Of a stretch of 49,987 bases of DNA, positions 1-11,691 are shown piece by piece (position 1 is the first letter of the stretch; each line of letters begins with the position of its first letter). This stretch comes from Acinetobacter sichuanensis (GTDB taxonomy: Bacteria > Pseudomonadota > Gammaproteobacteria > Pseudomonadales > Moraxellaceae): positions 1 through 49,987 of the forward strand of contig NZ_PYIX02000033.1 in assembly GCF_003024515.2 (NCBI RefSeq). Direction: 5' to 3'. The position numbers and the translations under genes were made by a program. The notes under the pieces are model-generated. The model was given only the letters and a program-made list of their open reading frames with translations, did not search any database and was not told the DNA's origin.

Positions 1-744
1 TTAAACTACCATCGCAATTTTATCTAAGAAAAACTTAGTGCGTTCATGGCGTTCTTCAGGTTTATTGAAAAAGTCATTTGTTGCACAATCTTCTAAAATT
101 TTGCCTTGATCCATAAAAATCACACGACTAGATACTTTACGGGCAAAACCCATTTCATGAGTTACACACATCATAGTCATGCCTTCTTTGGCTAGGCTGC
201 TCATCACTTCAAGTACCTCACCTACCATTTCTGGGTCTAGTGCTGAGGTTGGTTCATCAAAGAGCATACAAACAGGGTCCATACAAAGACCACGTGCAAT
301 CGCAACACGTTGTTGTTGACCACCTGAAAGTTGACCAGGAAATTTATTTTTGTGTGCAGCTAAACCAACACGATCTAAATATTGTAAGGCTTTTTTTTCA
401 GCTTCAGCTTTAGAGCGTTTGAGTACTTTGATTTGTCCAATGGTTAAATTGTCCAAAACAGTCATATGTGGGAATAGTTCAAAGTGCTGGAAAACCATTC
501 CGACACGTGAGCGAAATTTTGCAAGATCTGTTTTTGGGTCTTTAAGCGCTGTTCCATCGACAACAATATTTCCTTGTTGAAAAGGTTCTAGTGCATTCAC
601 TGTTTTGATCAGTGTAGATTTCCCTGAACCAGAAGGTCCACAGACCACAACAACTTCACCTTTTTCAATTGATGTTGTACAGTCAGTTAAAACCTGAAAA
701 TCTCCATACCATTTTGAGATCTGTTGTATTTCTATCATTGGCAT
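1..744 (-). CDS. gltL: Glutamate/aspartate ABC transporter ATP-binding protein
   Basis: Cytoplasmic ATPase subunit that powers uptake of acidic amino acids through the two permeases encoded just upstream. The 247-residue protein has a Walker A motif GPSGSGKST at residues 36-44, the ABC signature LSGGQ at 139-143, a Walker B with catalytic Glu (CMLFDE) near 159-164 and an H-loop His in the CVTHEMG segment. Length and the downstream DPEMV motif fit the polar amino acid (GlnQ/GltL) subfamily. It is the last gene of gltIJKL, 13 bp after gltK. Substrate assignment rests on the binding protein and on family resemblance, so glutamine or a broader specificity cannot be excluded. Confidence 0.93.
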   Translation of the reverse strand: MPMIEIQQISKWYGDFQVLTDCTTSIEKGEVVVVCGPSGSGKSTLIKTVNALEPFQQGNIVVDGTALKDPKTDLAKFRSRVGMVFQHFELFPHMTVLDNLTIGQIKVLKRSKAEAEKKALQYLDRVGLAAHKNKFPGQLSGGQQQRVAIARGLCMDPVCMLFDEPTSALDPEMVGEVLEVMSSLAKEGMTMMCVTHEMGFARKVSSRVIFMDQGKILEDCATNDFFNKPEERHERTKFFLDKIAMVV

Positions 745-757
745 ATTGATTCTCCAA

Positions 758-1435
758 TTATCGAATTATTGCTATTTTTTGATGTAAACGCTTTACGAGT
801 CTTGAAAGCGCAAAGGAGATACAGAAGTAAATGATTGCAACGACCAAGTAGAATGTTGCTTTAGTTTCGGCACCATATGTGTTCGCTAGTGTATTTGCAT
901 TGCCTAAGAAGTCGGGTGCGCTGATCACATAAACCAAGGAAACATCTTGAAATAACACAATGGACTGTGTCAGTAATACAGGCAACATATTTCTAAAAGC
1001 CTGTGGAAGTACCACATTGGACATCGTTTGCCCATAAGTAAAACCAAGTGCATATCCTGCATTGACCTGTCCCTTAGAGACGGATTGAATCCCTGAACGA
1101 ACAATTTCTGAGAAAAAAGCCGCTTCAAAAATTGCAAAAGTCACTACACTAGAAAAGAGAGGTCCATAATATGTATCTGACTGAAACTCAAAAAACTTGG
1201 GAAGCAAAAAGTAAAATATAAAAATGACTTGAATCAGTGGTACGCCACGGAAGAAATCAACATATACTTTTGCAAAGTTACTCGCCACTTTGTTATTTGA
1301 TAGACGCATCATGGCTAAGGGTGTACCAATGAGTATCCCACCAATGATCGATAAAATAGTGACTGTAACCGTAAATTTAAACCCAGCAAGAAGTGTTTGA
1401 AGAACATCTTGGTTTTGTAAAATACTAAAATCCAT
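758..1435 (-). CDS. gltK: Glutamate/aspartate ABC transporter permease GltK
   Basis: Inner-membrane permease of the acidic amino acid importer, 225 residues, which is the usual size for HisMQ-type subunits. Several hydrophobic helices are visible, starting with a long one at about residues 14-42. The ATPase-docking EAA loop lies around residues 104-135, in the stretch ending in [11 protein letters not shown]. It starts 2 bp after gltJ ends and is followed after 13 bp by gltL, so the three are almost certainly translated from one message. It would pair with GltJ as a heterodimeric channel. Confidence 0.9.
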   Translation of the reverse strand: MDFSILQNQDVLQTLLAGFKFTVTVTILSIIGGILIGTPLAMMRLSNNKVASNFAKVYVDFFRGVPLIQVIFIFYFLLPKFFEFQSDTYYGPLFSSVVTFAIFEAAFFSEIVRSGIQSVSKGQVNAGYALGFTYGQTMSNVVLPQAFRNMLPVLLTQSIVLFQDVSLVYVISAPDFLGNANTLANTYGAETKATFYLVVAIIYFCISFALSRLVKRLHQKIAIIR

Positions 1436-1437
1436 AG

Positions 1438-2280
1438 TTATTTACCTCCTGAGCCTAAACCAGGAACGGTCATACGTTTTTCAATCCAAGCCATGATTAA
1501 CTTAATGGTATAAGTGATGATCAAATATACAGGTGTGGAAAGAATGAGAATGACAATATCTTGTGAGGTTTCTTCACGCATGGTTTTGGTATAAGCAAAG
1601 AAATTCAAAATACTTAAAGCATAGAGTACTGCTGAGTTTTTGAAAATATTCATTGCTTCTGAAGTCAGGGTTGGCCAAACGATACGGTATGCAACAGGGA
1701 GTATGACATAGCGATAGCTTTGACTTTGATTTAAACCAATCGCCAAGGCAGCATTTTTTTGCCCACGAGAAACAGTATTTATTCCTGAACGTATTTGTTC
1801 TGCAATACGCGCCGCCGTATAAAGTCCAAGTGCAAATACCCCAATTACAGCAGGATTATCATTGAGAATGTTTTGCCACCAGCCTCCATTGACCATTTCA
1901 CCGCTACCTGTACTTAAGCTTTTTGGTAGTAATTCTGGAAATACAAAAGCCCAGAAAAAAAGCTGTACAATTAATGGGATATTTCGAAATAATTCCACAT
2001 AACAAGTACCAATAAATGCTAATTTTTGATTTGGTAATGTTCTTAGAATACCAATCAGTGACCCCAATAAAAAAGCAATAAAGAATGCAGCAACGGCTGT
2101 CCAGACCATTGTCCAAACACCAGAACCAAGAAGTTGTAGCCATGTTGGTGCATCTGCGACTGCTGAATAGCTTTCGCCCCCAATAGCTTTACAAATAGAT
2201 TCTGCCCACGCGGCTTTCTCTAAACTATATTCATTTGAAGGTAGACAATATGATGTCCAGTTAAGTGAGCCTACTGCCAT
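1438..2280 (-). CDS. gltJ: Glutamate/aspartate ABC transporter permease GltJ
   Basis: Second permease subunit of the importer, 280 residues. It is longer than GltK because of an N-terminal periplasmic segment (about residues 1-50, with the Trp/Tyr/Cys-rich start typical of GltJ) before the first membrane helix. The conserved docking loop is recognisable in the segment IRSGINTVSRGQKNAALAIG near residues 163-182. The gene follows gltI after a 93-bp spacer that contains a hairpin and precedes gltK by 2 bp. The Ala-Val start (MAVGSLNW) has a purine-rich ribosome binding site immediately upstream on the minus strand. Confidence 0.9.
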   Translation of the reverse strand: MAVGSLNWTSYCLPSNEYSLEKAAWAESICKAIGGESYSAVADAPTWLQLLGSGVWTMVWTAVAAFFIAFLLGSLIGILRTLPNQKLAFIGTCYVELFRNIPLIVQLFFWAFVFPELLPKSLSTGSGEMVNGGWWQNILNDNPAVIGVFALGLYTAARIAEQIRSGINTVSRGQKNAALAIGLNQSQSYRYVILPVAYRIVWPTLTSEAMNIFKNSAVLYALSILNFFAYTKTMREETSQDIVILILSTPVYLIITYTIKLIMAWIEKRMTVPGLGSGGK

Positions 2281-2315
2281 GTGTGCTCCTTGTCATTTTA
2301 ATTTTTCATGAAGTT

Positions 2316-2348
2316 AATGGATCAAAGCCGTTAAAATGTTTTGATCCA
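2316..2348 (-). promoter_or_regulatory. Stem-loop between gltI and gltJ
   Basis: A 10-bp perfect inverted repeat (ATGGATCAAA / TTTGATCCAT) with a 13-nt loop sits in the 93-bp gltI-gltJ spacer. Such hairpins after a binding-protein gene commonly protect the upstream mRNA 3' end or partly terminate transcription, giving more binding protein than permease. The downstream side in the direction of transcription is not a clean U-tract, so mRNA stabilisation or partial attenuation is more likely than full termination. Confidence 0.6.
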
Positions 2349-2373
2349 TATGTTCTTTTTAAATTGAGATGAT

Positions 2374-3273
2374 CTATTTAATCCCTGCATCTGTTGGTTT
2401 AGCCATCAAGTTTTTATAGGACGAACTCATTGGCATATTCATATTAATATTTTTAGGTGGAATTGGAGATAAGAACCATTTTTTGTATAGTGCAGCCATT
2501 TGCCCATTTTTCCACATACCTGTAACCACACGATCTGCAATCGCTTTATAGGCAGCATCGCCTTTTGGAATCATGATGCCGTAAGGCTCAGATGAAAGTA
2601 CAGGTCCAACAACTTTGAAATCTTTAGGGTTAGATGATTTAGCGATTAAGCCTGCCAAAATATTATCATCCATGACAAAAGCAGCAGCACGACCTGACGC
2701 AACCATTGCAAATGAGTCTGAGTGATCTTTACCATAAACGTTGTTTACGTTGACTTTTTCGCCTTTTTCACCCATTTTGATGTATTTGTCAGAAGTTGTT
2801 CCTTGTGTTGTAACCACTGCTTTACCGTTCAGATCAGCGATTGATTTAATTGGAGAAGTGGCTTTGACAGCCATACGAACTTCTGTTGCATAGTAGTTGG
2901 TTGAGAAACTTACTTGTTGCTGGCGCTGGATAGAGTTTGTAGTTGTTCCACATTCCATATCAATATTGCCTGCAAGCATCTCAGGAATACGGGTTGACGA
3001 TGTCACCGCTTTATATTCCACTTTAAGATTTGGTAGGTTTAAAGTTTTTTTCAACTCATTGGCAAAATTATTACAGATGTCAACGGCATAACCCATAGGT
3101 TTGCCACCCACCACATAGGAAATTGGATCAGAAGACTCACGATAACCGATGATGACTTTTCCAGATTGCTTAATTTTTGCAAGTGTGTCGGCTGCTTGAA
3201 CCTGAGTAAATGCACCACCTGCAATTAAGACACCTAAAACCGTTGTTAAAACTTTGGTTGAGTTTTTATTCAT
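2374..3273 (-). CDS. gltI: Glutamate/aspartate ABC transporter periplasmic binding protein
   Basis: Periplasmic solute-binding protein that captures acidic amino acids for GltJKL. I chose the ATG at 3273 because GGAG lies 8 nt upstream; an in-frame start at 3291 has no comparable site. The 299-residue precursor begins with a Sec signal peptide (MNKNSTKVL, hydrophobic core, QVQA then ADTLAKI). The mature part has the SBP_bac_3 features of the family: the IIGYRESSDPISY start, the GYAVDIC segment and the AGNIDMECGTTTNS ligand-site region. The C-terminal KKWFLSPIPPKNINMNMPMS stretch is typical of GltI. It is the first gene of the operon, probably transcribed from the AT-rich region at 3274-3745. 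Confidence 0.93.
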   Translation of the reverse strand: MNKNSTKVLTTVLGVLIAGGAFTQVQAADTLAKIKQSGKVIIGYRESSDPISYVVGGKPMGYAVDICNNFANELKKTLNLPNLKVEYKAVTSSTRIPEMLAGNIDMECGTTTNSIQRQQQVSFSTNYYATEVRMAVKATSPIKSIADLNGKAVVTTQGTTSDKYIKMGEKGEKVNVNNVYGKDHSDSFAMVASGRAAAFVMDDNILAGLIAKSSNPKDFKVVGPVLSSEPYGIMIPKGDAAYKAIADRVVTGMWKNGQMAALYKKWFLSPIPPKNINMNMPMSSSYKNLMAKPTDAGIK

Positions 3274-3745
3274 TTTGATCACTCCAATCACAATTTATTT
3301 ATGTCAATTCATCATGCTCAGTAAAAACAAAGCACGTCTTATGCCAAACTTTTTATTTAGAAATAAGGATCCTTCATATTTCTTATATCATTACTTTTAT
3401 ACGTTCATTTATGATAAGTAAAGTAATAAACAATATAAATTTTGTGCAAAAAACGAATAGATACTGAGTGATTGGGGTGGATGCTCATTTTATATAGTAA
3501 AATTGGTACGGATGTATTGCATTGAGTATTATTCTTGATTTAAATAAAACAAAGATGAAACTGTGCATAATTTCTTATCAAAACTAAGGATAATAAAAAC
3601 TTATTCATTTTAATATGCACTATTTTTCTGAAATTTTTGAATATTGAGCTGCTATTTTTACTATGAACAGGTGAATTGCTGTGCTATAACAATAAAAAGG
3701 CATGATTTTTGCTTATTAGAAATGTGATTTTAAGGATGTCGCAAG
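3274..3745. other. 472-bp divergent intergenic region gltI/rpoN
   Basis: This very AT-rich gap separates the divergently transcribed gltIJKL operon and rpoN. I see no convincing ORF, tRNA or repeat in it. It must carry promoters for both directions; the only element I can point to is an extended -10 (TGCTATAAC, 3682-3690) about 55 bp before rpoN. The central part (3300-3600) holds many A/T runs but no strong hairpin that I can recognise. Confidence 0.55.
3682..3690 (+). promoter_or_regulatory. Putative extended -10 element for rpoN
   Basis: TGC followed by TATAAC matches the extended -10 form (TGnTATAAT) and lies 55 bp before the rpoN ATG. No good -35 hexamer is at the expected spacing, which is tolerated for extended -10 promoters. 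This is a pattern call only. Confidence 0.35.
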
Positions 3746-5203
3746 ATGAAATTATCGGTTGGGTTGAAAGTTGCAAACTCATTATCATTAACACCTCAAT
3801 TGCAACAAGCCATTCGATTATTACAACTTTCTAGTTTAGAGCTTGAACAAGAAATCCAAATTCAATTAGATAGTAATCCTTTGCTTGAAAAAGTTGAAGA
3901 TGAAAATAATGAAAACCTTGAAAGTTTAGAAAATCTTAAACAAGAACAACCAGAATATGAATTATCTGAAAGTTTAAATGCAGATCATTTACCTGATGAG
4001 TTGGCTGTAGATACAAATTGGGATGATATTTATACACACCAATCTACAGCAATGGAACGTCCTGAGTTTGATGATCGGGAAGATAACCGTTATGCCAATG
4101 CTTCATTGAAAGAGCATATGCTTGCACAAATTAATTTATTGCATTTCTCGCCTGTTGATAAACTCATTGCTTATTGCATTATTGACGCCTTAGATGAAAA
4201 AGGTTTTTTAGATGCGAGTCTTGATGAAATTGTGAGTTCAGTACAGCATTTATTACAGCAAATGGATTATGAAATAGAGGTTGAGGAAGACGAAGTTATT
4301 GTTGTGCTTAAACATATTCAACGTCTTGAACCTACGGGTATAGGAGCAAGAAATTTAGCAGAATGTCTTTTTGTACAAGTAGATGCATTGCCAAATACAA
4401 CTTTGTTTAAAAAAGAAGCCTCTCTTTTGTTAACGCATTATGAACTGTTGCTAAGTAATGATTTAAATAAACTGATTAAACAAACAGGTTTAGATGCTGA
4501 ACAATTAAAGTCTGCGGTGGATTTATTAAAAACCTTGAAGCCTTATCCTGGGGCGGAATTTGATCAAAAAGAATCTGATTATCAGATTCCAGATGTTGTT
4601 GTATCTAAGAAAAATGATCATTGGCATGTGCAACTTAATCCTGATATTTTGCCTAAATTACGTATTAATCCATTTTACTCAGGCATGATCAAACGTGCTG
4701 ATCAAAGTGATGATAATCAATATTTGCGTAATCAAATGCTAGAAGCGAAGAATTTTATTAAAAGTGTTGATGAACGGCATAAAACCTTACTCAAGGTGAC
4801 GACTTGTATTGTGCAACATCAACGTGACTTTTTAGAGCTCGGCGCAGAAGGAATGAAACCTTTGGTGCTACGTGATGTTGCAGATGAAGTGGAATTACAT
4901 GAGTCTACAGTTTCCCGTGTCACGACCAATAAGTTTCTACTCACTCCACGTGGTTTATTTGAATTAAAATACTTTTTTTCAAGTCATGTCGGAACAACAT
5001 CAGGTGGAGAAGCTTCTTCAACGGCAATTCGTGCAAAAATTAAAAAATTAGTCGCCGATGAAAATCCTCGTAAGCCATTGTCAGATAATAAAATTGCAGA
5101 TTTGCTTAAAGAGGATGGGGTGGATGTAGCAAGGCGAACCGTTGCAAAGTATCGTGAATCGTTACATATTCCATCGTCTTCAGACAGAAAAGTCTTGATC
5201 TAA
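3746..5203 (+). CDS. rpoN: RNA polymerase factor sigma-54
   Basis: Alternative sigma factor directing RNA polymerase to -24/-12 promoters, active only with AAA+ enhancer-binding activators. At 485 residues it has the expected three parts. Region I is Gln/Leu-rich (residues about 8-50, LTPQLQQAIRLLQLSSLELE), followed by an acidic region II (about 50-110). The core-binding and DNA-binding part ends with the RpoN box ARRTVAKYRE near residues 462-471. It is followed by hpf, as in many gammaproteobacteria. The lptABC genes usually found near rpoN elsewhere are absent; here the upstream neighbour is gltI. Confidence 0.97.
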   Translation: MKLSVGLKVANSLSLTPQLQQAIRLLQLSSLELEQEIQIQLDSNPLLEKVEDENNENLESLENLKQEQPEYELSESLNADHLPDELAVDTNWDDIYTHQSTAMERPEFDDREDNRYANASLKEHMLAQINLLHFSPVDKLIAYCIIDALDEKGFLDASLDEIVSSVQHLLQQMDYEIEVEEDEVIVVLKHIQRLEPTGIGARNLAECLFVQVDALPNTTLFKKEASLLLTHYELLLSNDLNKLIKQTGLDAEQLKSAVDLLKTLKPYPGAEFDQKESDYQIPDVVVSKKNDHWHVQLNPDILPKLRINPFYSGMIKRADQSDDNQYLRNQMLEAKNFIKSVDERHKTLLKVTTCIVQHQRDFLELGAEGMKPLVLRDVADEVELHESTVSRVTTNKFLLTPRGLFELKYFFSSHVGTTSGGEASSTAIRAKIKKLVADENPRKPLSDNKIADLLKEDGVDVARRTVAKYRESLHIPSSSDRKVLI

Positions 5204-5225
5204 AATTTAAAGTGTGAGTATTCTA

Positions 5226-5260
5226 GAGATTCATTATGACGAAATAATGAATCTCTTTTT
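5226..5260 (+). terminator. Intrinsic terminator after rpoN
   Basis: A perfect 12-bp stem (GAGATTCATTAT / ATAATGAATCTC) with a 6-nt loop is followed by five T's. It separates rpoN from hpf transcriptionally, although read-through is possible. Confidence 0.85.
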
Positions 5261-5374
5261 GTTTATATAGGTTACCAAAATGATGAATTAATACATTACG
5301 AATATTACTTTGTTATAGTTCAATCATTTTGGTGATGACATTTCATATCCTGAGAGAAGGAGAGGGATAGAATT

Positions 5375-5713
5375 ATGCAAATTACAATTCGTGGACATCA
5401 TTTAAGTATTACGCCTGCAATTGAAGAGAATATTCGTAATAAATTTGCTGAAATGACCAAACATATCGATCAGGTTAACAGCATGCAGGTCAAACTGAGT
5501 AAGGATCATCAGTTAGATAAAAGATCAAAAAAAGGCAGTGCCAATCATATTGCAGAAGCGATTGTACGATTGCCGGGGGTGGAACTCTTTGCACAAGCCT
5601 GTGCAGATGATATGTATAATGCAATTACAAAACTTACAGATAAATTAAAAAGACAATTGGAGCGACATCGTAAAATGCAGTTAAATTATCAAGCGATATT
5701 TGCACCGAGCTAA
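5375..5713 (+). CDS. hpf: Ribosome hibernation promoting factor (HPF/RaiA family)
   Basis: Small ribosome-binding protein (112 residues) that occupies the 30S decoding region in stationary phase and promotes 100S dimer formation. Length matches short HPF, without the C-terminal dimerisation domain of long HPF. The start MQITIRGHHLSITPAI and the C-terminal basic helix (KLTDKLKRQLERHRKM) are typical of the family. A purine-rich Shine-Dalgarno (GAAGGAGAGGGA) lies upstream. It sits directly after rpoN, a common gammaproteobacterial pairing, but has its own terminator after it. Confidence 0.92.
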   Translation: MQITIRGHHLSITPAIEENIRNKFAEMTKHIDQVNSMQVKLSKDHQLDKRSKKGSANHIAEAIVRLPGVELFAQACADDMYNAITKLTDKLKRQLERHRKMQLNYQAIFAPS

Positions 5714-5730
5714 TCATTTTATTTATTTGA

Positions 5731-5759
5731 AAAGAGGTTGAAATATACCTCTTTTTTTT
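5731..5759 (+). terminator. Intrinsic terminator after hpf
   Basis: The stem AAAGAGGT / ACCTCTTT with a short A/T-rich loop is followed by a run of T's, 18 bp past the hpf stop codon. Confidence 0.8.
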
Positions 5760-5854
5760 ATCAATAATTTTTGTACAAGATAATGCAATATTGTGATGAG
5801 TTTATAGTAAAATACTCGGTTTTTACACTGTCAGTCCTATAAAGAGGTCATGCA

Positions 5855-6106
5855 ATGAATAGTGAACAGCTCACTGAAATCCTTAAAGCAGCTTTTCCTG
5901 ATGCTGAAGTTGCTGTCAGTGGACAAGCAGGTAAGTTTGACCTCCGTATTGTTGATGATCAATTTGAAGGCAAACGTACTGTTGCACGCCAACAAGCAGT
6001 TTATCAACCACTTAATTCTTACATTGCCAGTGGTGAAGTACATGCTGTAACAATTCGTGCAATGACTAAAGAAGAATGGCGCAAAGCTAGTCTTTTTGGA
6101 GCTTAA
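5855..6106 (+). CDS. ibaG: BolA-family protein IbaG
   Basis: An 83-residue BolA-fold protein. The family partners with monothiol glutaredoxins to coordinate or transfer [2Fe-2S] clusters, and IbaG is linked to acid stress and envelope phenotypes. The core includes the FDLRIVDDQFEGKRTVARQQAVY segment and the C-terminal VHAVTIRAMTKEEW typical of IbaG/YrbA. It ends 6 bp before murA, the arrangement seen in E. coli and Acinetobacter, so co-transcription with murA is likely. A Shine-Dalgarno AAAGAGG precedes the ATG. Confidence 0.9.
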   Translation: MNSEQLTEILKAAFPDAEVAVSGQAGKFDLRIVDDQFEGKRTVARQQAVYQPLNSYIASGEVHAVTIRAMTKEEWRKASLFGA

Positions 6107-6112
6107 TAATAA

Positions 6113-8078
<1,966 letters not shown>

Positions 8079-8097
8079 ATAGATTTAAGTGTAAATG

Positions 8098-8120
8098 ACC
8101 GCCCAAAAGGGCGGTTTTTT
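8098..8120 (+). terminator. Intrinsic terminator after hisG
   Basis: ACCGCCC-AAAA-GGGCGGT followed by T's, 20 bp past the hisG stop. It ends the ibaG-murA-hisG transcript and separates it from the convergent membrane protein gene. Confidence 0.92.
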
Positions 8121-8146
8121 ATTTGTCTAAATTTTATTTTCATATT

Positions 8147-8884
8147 TCAAGAATTTGCTTTTGAGCCAAGTATATATGTCCTAAGGATCAAGATGTTTGC
8201 GATTAAAATCATGAATAAATAAAAATAACTCGCATATTTTTGCTTTTGATAATATTGCGTCAGTTCAGTATATGACCATGTTGTTGTTTCAGTTTCTAAA
8301 TTGAGTAGCAGCGCTTCCTGTAGACTAAAATAAGGATATTCTGCAAAGTATTTAATTTTGGCAATTTGTTGATCAAATTTGATCAACTCTGGACATGCTT
8401 CTTTTGTATCAAAAAAATCACATTTAATTTTGAGTTGCGGATGTCCTTGCAGATTTAATAATTCTATATCGGTATAGATTGAAGAGCTTCTACCCGAACC
8501 TACGGTGTATTTATTTACATGAATTTTTCCTTCAGCGACTGTTTTTGCAGTGTTGAATTGAGTAGCTGTTAATGCATTGATCGATTTAAAATTGGAATAA
8601 TTGGTGAAAAGGTAAAGATTAGCGATGATCAGTGACGCAATAATGCTTATATAAATGAGAAAAGAAGGTTCTTTATTTATTTTATCTTGGTCGGATTTTT
8701 TCATAAATATTGAAAGATTAATGAAAATTAAGTAAGCGAATGGCATAAAAGCCAAAAATTCCAGTGTCTTAAAGACATCAACAAAGAATAGGATGCTCAG
8801 CGTACAGATTGCAAATACTAAAGAAAAATATGTATTTTTCCGCTGAGCTTGTTGCGCAAGTTTGATTTGAATAGATTTTCTCAT
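8147..8884 (-). CDS. Hypothetical membrane protein
   Basis: I do not recognise this 245-residue protein. It has two hydrophobic helices near residues 18-62, a third near 75-95, a soluble domain from about 98 to 215, and a final helix near 218-238. The soluble part carries two Cys (KCDFF and EACPEL) that could form a disulfide if it faces the periplasm. The gene is AT-rich, oriented against its neighbours, and interrupts what would otherwise be a hisG-hisD-hisC run. No partner gene is adjacent, and function cannot be inferred. Confidence 0.7.
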   Translation of the reverse strand: MRKSIQIKLAQQAQRKNTYFSLVFAICTLSILFFVDVFKTLEFLAFMPFAYLIFINLSIFMKKSDQDKINKEPSFLIYISIIASLIIANLYLFTNYSNFKSINALTATQFNTAKTVAEGKIHVNKYTVGSGRSSSIYTDIELLNLQGHPQLKIKCDFFDTKEACPELIKFDQQIAKIKYFAEYPYFSLQEALLLNLETETTTWSYTELTQYYQKQKYASYFYLFMILIANILILRTYILGSKANS

Positions 8885-9131
8885 AAGTAATTTTTATCAA
8901 TTTAAGATTTTAGATTTAAATAAAATGTTGTTATGAAATACATTCTACTTTGCTTTCACTCGTTGAAACAAACGACTTGAGATGAATTAGTGATAAATTT
9001 TAAATAGTTGAGATTTTTCATTTATCCAGTTTTCCTATCAAAGTGAATAAAATTGACCATGTTATCTTCCCCACAAATCATCTAAAACAAGGTAAACTAA
9101 ATCTTTCTTAAATAACCTTGTGGGTAAATTG

Positions 9132-10421
9132 ATGCGACGTTTATCGACTCAAGAGCCGAACTTCAAGCAAGACTTTGCTGATTTGTTGGCTTTTGAAACA
9201 GTGAGTGATCCTGAGCTTTTAAAAACAGTAGACCAAATTATTGCAGATGTACGCCATCATGGTGATGCACATGTACTGAAACTCACTCAACAGTTCGATC
9301 GACATCCAGCGCATCAATTTTCAGATTTAGAACTGTCACAAGTGCAACTGAAAGCTGCATTTGAAGGTTTAAGCACAGAAGTACGTGAAGCATTGGAAAT
9401 GGCAGCCGATCGTATTCGCTCATTCCATGAAGCACAAAAACAGGATGGCTGGACTTATATCGATGCTTTAGGCAATACATTAGGTCAAAAAGTCACTCCA
9501 CTTGATCGGGTTGGAATTTATGTGCCAGGTGGCTTGGCTTCTTACCCATCTTCAGTGCTCATGAATGCTGTACCTGCACATGTGGCAGGTGTAAAAGAAA
9601 TTATTATGGTGGTACCTGCGCCCAATGGTGAATTAAATCCATTGGTATTAGCAGCAGCACATTTGGCGGGTGTGCATCGTGTCTTCACCATTGGTGGGGC
9701 GCAAGCGGTTGCGGCATTGGCTTATGGCACTGAAACTATTCCTCAGGTTGATAAAATTACAGGTCCGGGTAACCGCTTTGTGGCGGCTGCCAAACGTGCG
9801 GTGTTTGGTCAGGTCGGTATTGATATGATTGCAGGACCTTCTGAAATTTTAGTGTATGCAGAAGGTGAAAATAACGCCAAATGGCTCGCTATGGATTTAT
9901 TGTCACAAGCGGAGCACGACACCGTTGCACAAGCAGTATTTATTACGCCTGATGAACAGTTGCTGAATGATGTTGCGCAAGCCATTGAGGAGCATCTTGA
10001 AGCATTGCCAAAAGCGGAAATTGCACGAACCTCAATTGCCAATCGTGGTGCTTTGATTTTGGTCAAAGACCGTGCAGAAGGTGAGGCATTGATTAATCAG
10101 GTTGCTCCAGAACATTTGATGTTATGTCTGGATGAAGCCGAGCAAATGTCGGAACAGATCCGTCATGCCGGTGCGATTTTCATGGGGCGCTATACCCCTG
10201 AAGCGATTGGTGACTATTGTGCAGGTCCAAATCATGTATTGCCAACATCGGGCACAGCACGATTCTCTTCACCACTTGGCGTCTATGATTTCCAAAAACG
10301 TTCAAGCTTGATCATGTGTTCTGAGCAAGGGGTGAAATCACTTGCCAAAACAGCGGATATTCTTGCACAACAGGAAAATCTGGATGCACATGCACGATCT
10401 GCACGTTATCGTTATAAATAA
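9132..10421 (+). CDS. hisD: Histidinol dehydrogenase
   Basis: Catalyses the last two steps of histidine synthesis, oxidising L-histidinol to L-histidine with NAD+ and zinc. Start at 9132 (MRRLSTQ) is preferred to an upstream GTG at 9120; length is then 429 residues, normal for the family. Signatures include [18 protein letters not shown], the [14 protein letters not shown] loop, the AGPSEILV segment, the [10 protein letters not shown] zinc and catalytic region and the C-terminal [20 protein letters not shown]. It is followed after 161 bp by hisC; the spacer contains two palindromic repeats. Confidence 0.96.
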   Translation: MRRLSTQEPNFKQDFADLLAFETVSDPELLKTVDQIIADVRHHGDAHVLKLTQQFDRHPAHQFSDLELSQVQLKAAFEGLSTEVREALEMAADRIRSFHEAQKQDGWTYIDALGNTLGQKVTPLDRVGIYVPGGLASYPSSVLMNAVPAHVAGVKEIIMVVPAPNGELNPLVLAAAHLAGVHRVFTIGGAQAVAALAYGTETIPQVDKITGPGNRFVAAAKRAVFGQVGIDMIAGPSEILVYAEGENNAKWLAMDLLSQAEHDTVAQAVFITPDEQLLNDVAQAIEEHLEALPKAEIARTSIANRGALILVKDRAEGEALINQVAPEHLMLCLDEAEQMSEQIRHAGAIFMGRYTPEAIGDYCAGPNHVLPTSGTARFSSPLGVYDFQKRSSLIMCSEQGVKSLAKTADILAQQENLDAHARSARYRYK

Positions 10422-10428
10422 GTTAAAT

Positions 10429-10552
10429 CCCTCATCCATTTAGAAATGAATGTCCCTCTCTCGGGGATGAGGGGAAACTAATTATTTTACTAAAGTTAAA
10501 ATAGGATTGGCATCAATTGACCTCTCCCTAACCCTCTCCTAAAAGGAGAGGG
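10429..10552. repeat. Two palindromic intergenic repeats between hisD and hisC
   Basis: The first inverted repeat is CCCTCATCC (10429-10437) with GGATGAGGG (10465-10473). The second is CCCTCTCCT (10532-10540) with AGGAGAGGG (10544-10552). A relative with four C/G pairs lies at 11692-11712. The 'CCCTCTCC...GGAGAGGG' form looks like a dispersed REP-type palindrome rather than a conventional terminator, because no T-tract follows. Genome-wide counting would confirm. Confidence 0.6.
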
Positions 10553-10582
10553 AACTTTGGTGAATAAAAATGAGACAATAAA

Positions 10583-11674
10583 ATGCCAAATATTACACCT
10601 GAACAAATGCGTTTTTGGAGCCCATCAGTACGTGAGTTAGAACCTTATGTACCGGGTGAACAACCTAAAATTCAGAACTTATTGAAACTGAATACCAATG
10701 AAAATCCATACCCACCATCGCCAAAAGTGGTTGCAGCAGTACAGGCGGTTTTGGAAAACTCTGCGGATGCTTTACGTCTATATCCTGACCCAGATGCAAG
10801 TGCATTAAAACAAGCCATTGCCAAACAGCAAAACGTTGCTGTGGAAAATGTCTTTGTAGGCAATGGTTCAGATGAAGTGCTTGCTCATATTTACAAAGCA
10901 TTTTTTGTCCGTGATGAGCCGATTTTAAGTCCAGATATCAGCTATAGTTTCTATCCTGTTTATAGTCAGTTTTTTGCTGTCAACAGCAAACAGATTGCAC
11001 TGAATGAAGATTTTGAAATAGATATTGCTGACTATAAACAAGCAAATGGCGGCGTGATTATTGCCAATCCAAATGCGCCGACCAGTATTGCATTGCCATT
11101 AACTAAAATTGAAGAATTGCTTGTTGCTAATCCTGATCGAGTGGTGGTGATTGATGAAGCCTATGTCGATTTTGGTGCAGAGTCTGCGGTAACATTGGTT
11201 GAAAAATACGACAATTTGGTGGTGTGCCAGACCACGTCCAAATCACGTTCACTTGCAGGTTTACGGGTTGGTTTTGCAATTGCACAGCCACATTTGATTG
11301 CGGCGCTTGAAGCGGTGAAAAATAGCTTTAACTCTTATCCAATTGACCGTTTTGCCATTGCTGCTGCGGTGGCTTCATTTGAAGATCAAGCCTATTTTGA
11401 AGCACAAAACCAAAAAGTGATTGCAAGCCGTGACAAGTTGACTGCACAACTGACTAATCTGGGTTTTAAGGTTTTGCCTTCTAAAGCAAATTTTATTTTT
11501 GCGACATTGCCAAGTAATGATGCAGGTGAGTTGGCGAGTAAATTACGTGAGCAAGGCATTATTGTGCGCTATTTCAATAAGCCACGTATCAATCAATTCT
11601 TACGCATTACCATTGGTACAGACGAGCAAAATCAACGTCTTGTCGATACCTTGAAAAATGATATTTTAGGTTGA
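10583..11674 (+). CDS. hisC: Histidinol-phosphate aminotransferase
   Basis: PLP-dependent transfer of an amino group from glutamate to imidazole acetol phosphate in histidine synthesis. The 363-residue fold-type I aminotransferase shows [12 protein letters not shown] near residues 33-44, the [11 protein letters not shown]-phosphate segment, [10 protein letters not shown], the VIDEAYVDF Asp-containing motif and the Schiff-base Lys220 in [10 protein letters not shown]. The C-terminal [18 protein letters not shown] is characteristic of HisC. It ends facing pabB, with a short palindrome between them. Confidence 0.95.
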   Translation: MPNITPEQMRFWSPSVRELEPYVPGEQPKIQNLLKLNTNENPYPPSPKVVAAVQAVLENSADALRLYPDPDASALKQAIAKQQNVAVENVFVGNGSDEVLAHIYKAFFVRDEPILSPDISYSFYPVYSQFFAVNSKQIALNEDFEIDIADYKQANGGVIIANPNAPTSIALPLTKIEELLVANPDRVVVIDEAYVDFGAESAVTLVEKYDNLVVCQTTSKSRSLAGLRVGFAIAQPHLIAALEAVKNSFNSYPIDRFAIAAAVASFEDQAYFEAQNQKVIASRDKLTAQLTNLGFKVLPSKANFIFATLPSNDAGELASKLREQGIIVRYFNKPRINQFLRITIGTDEQNQRLVDTLKNDILG

Positions 11675-11691
11675 TTAGGAATCTCCCAAAA

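Noticed and set aside
1904..2143. Small minus-strand ORF inside gltJ
   Set aside because: Overlaps a well-supported permease gene in another frame with no independent signal.
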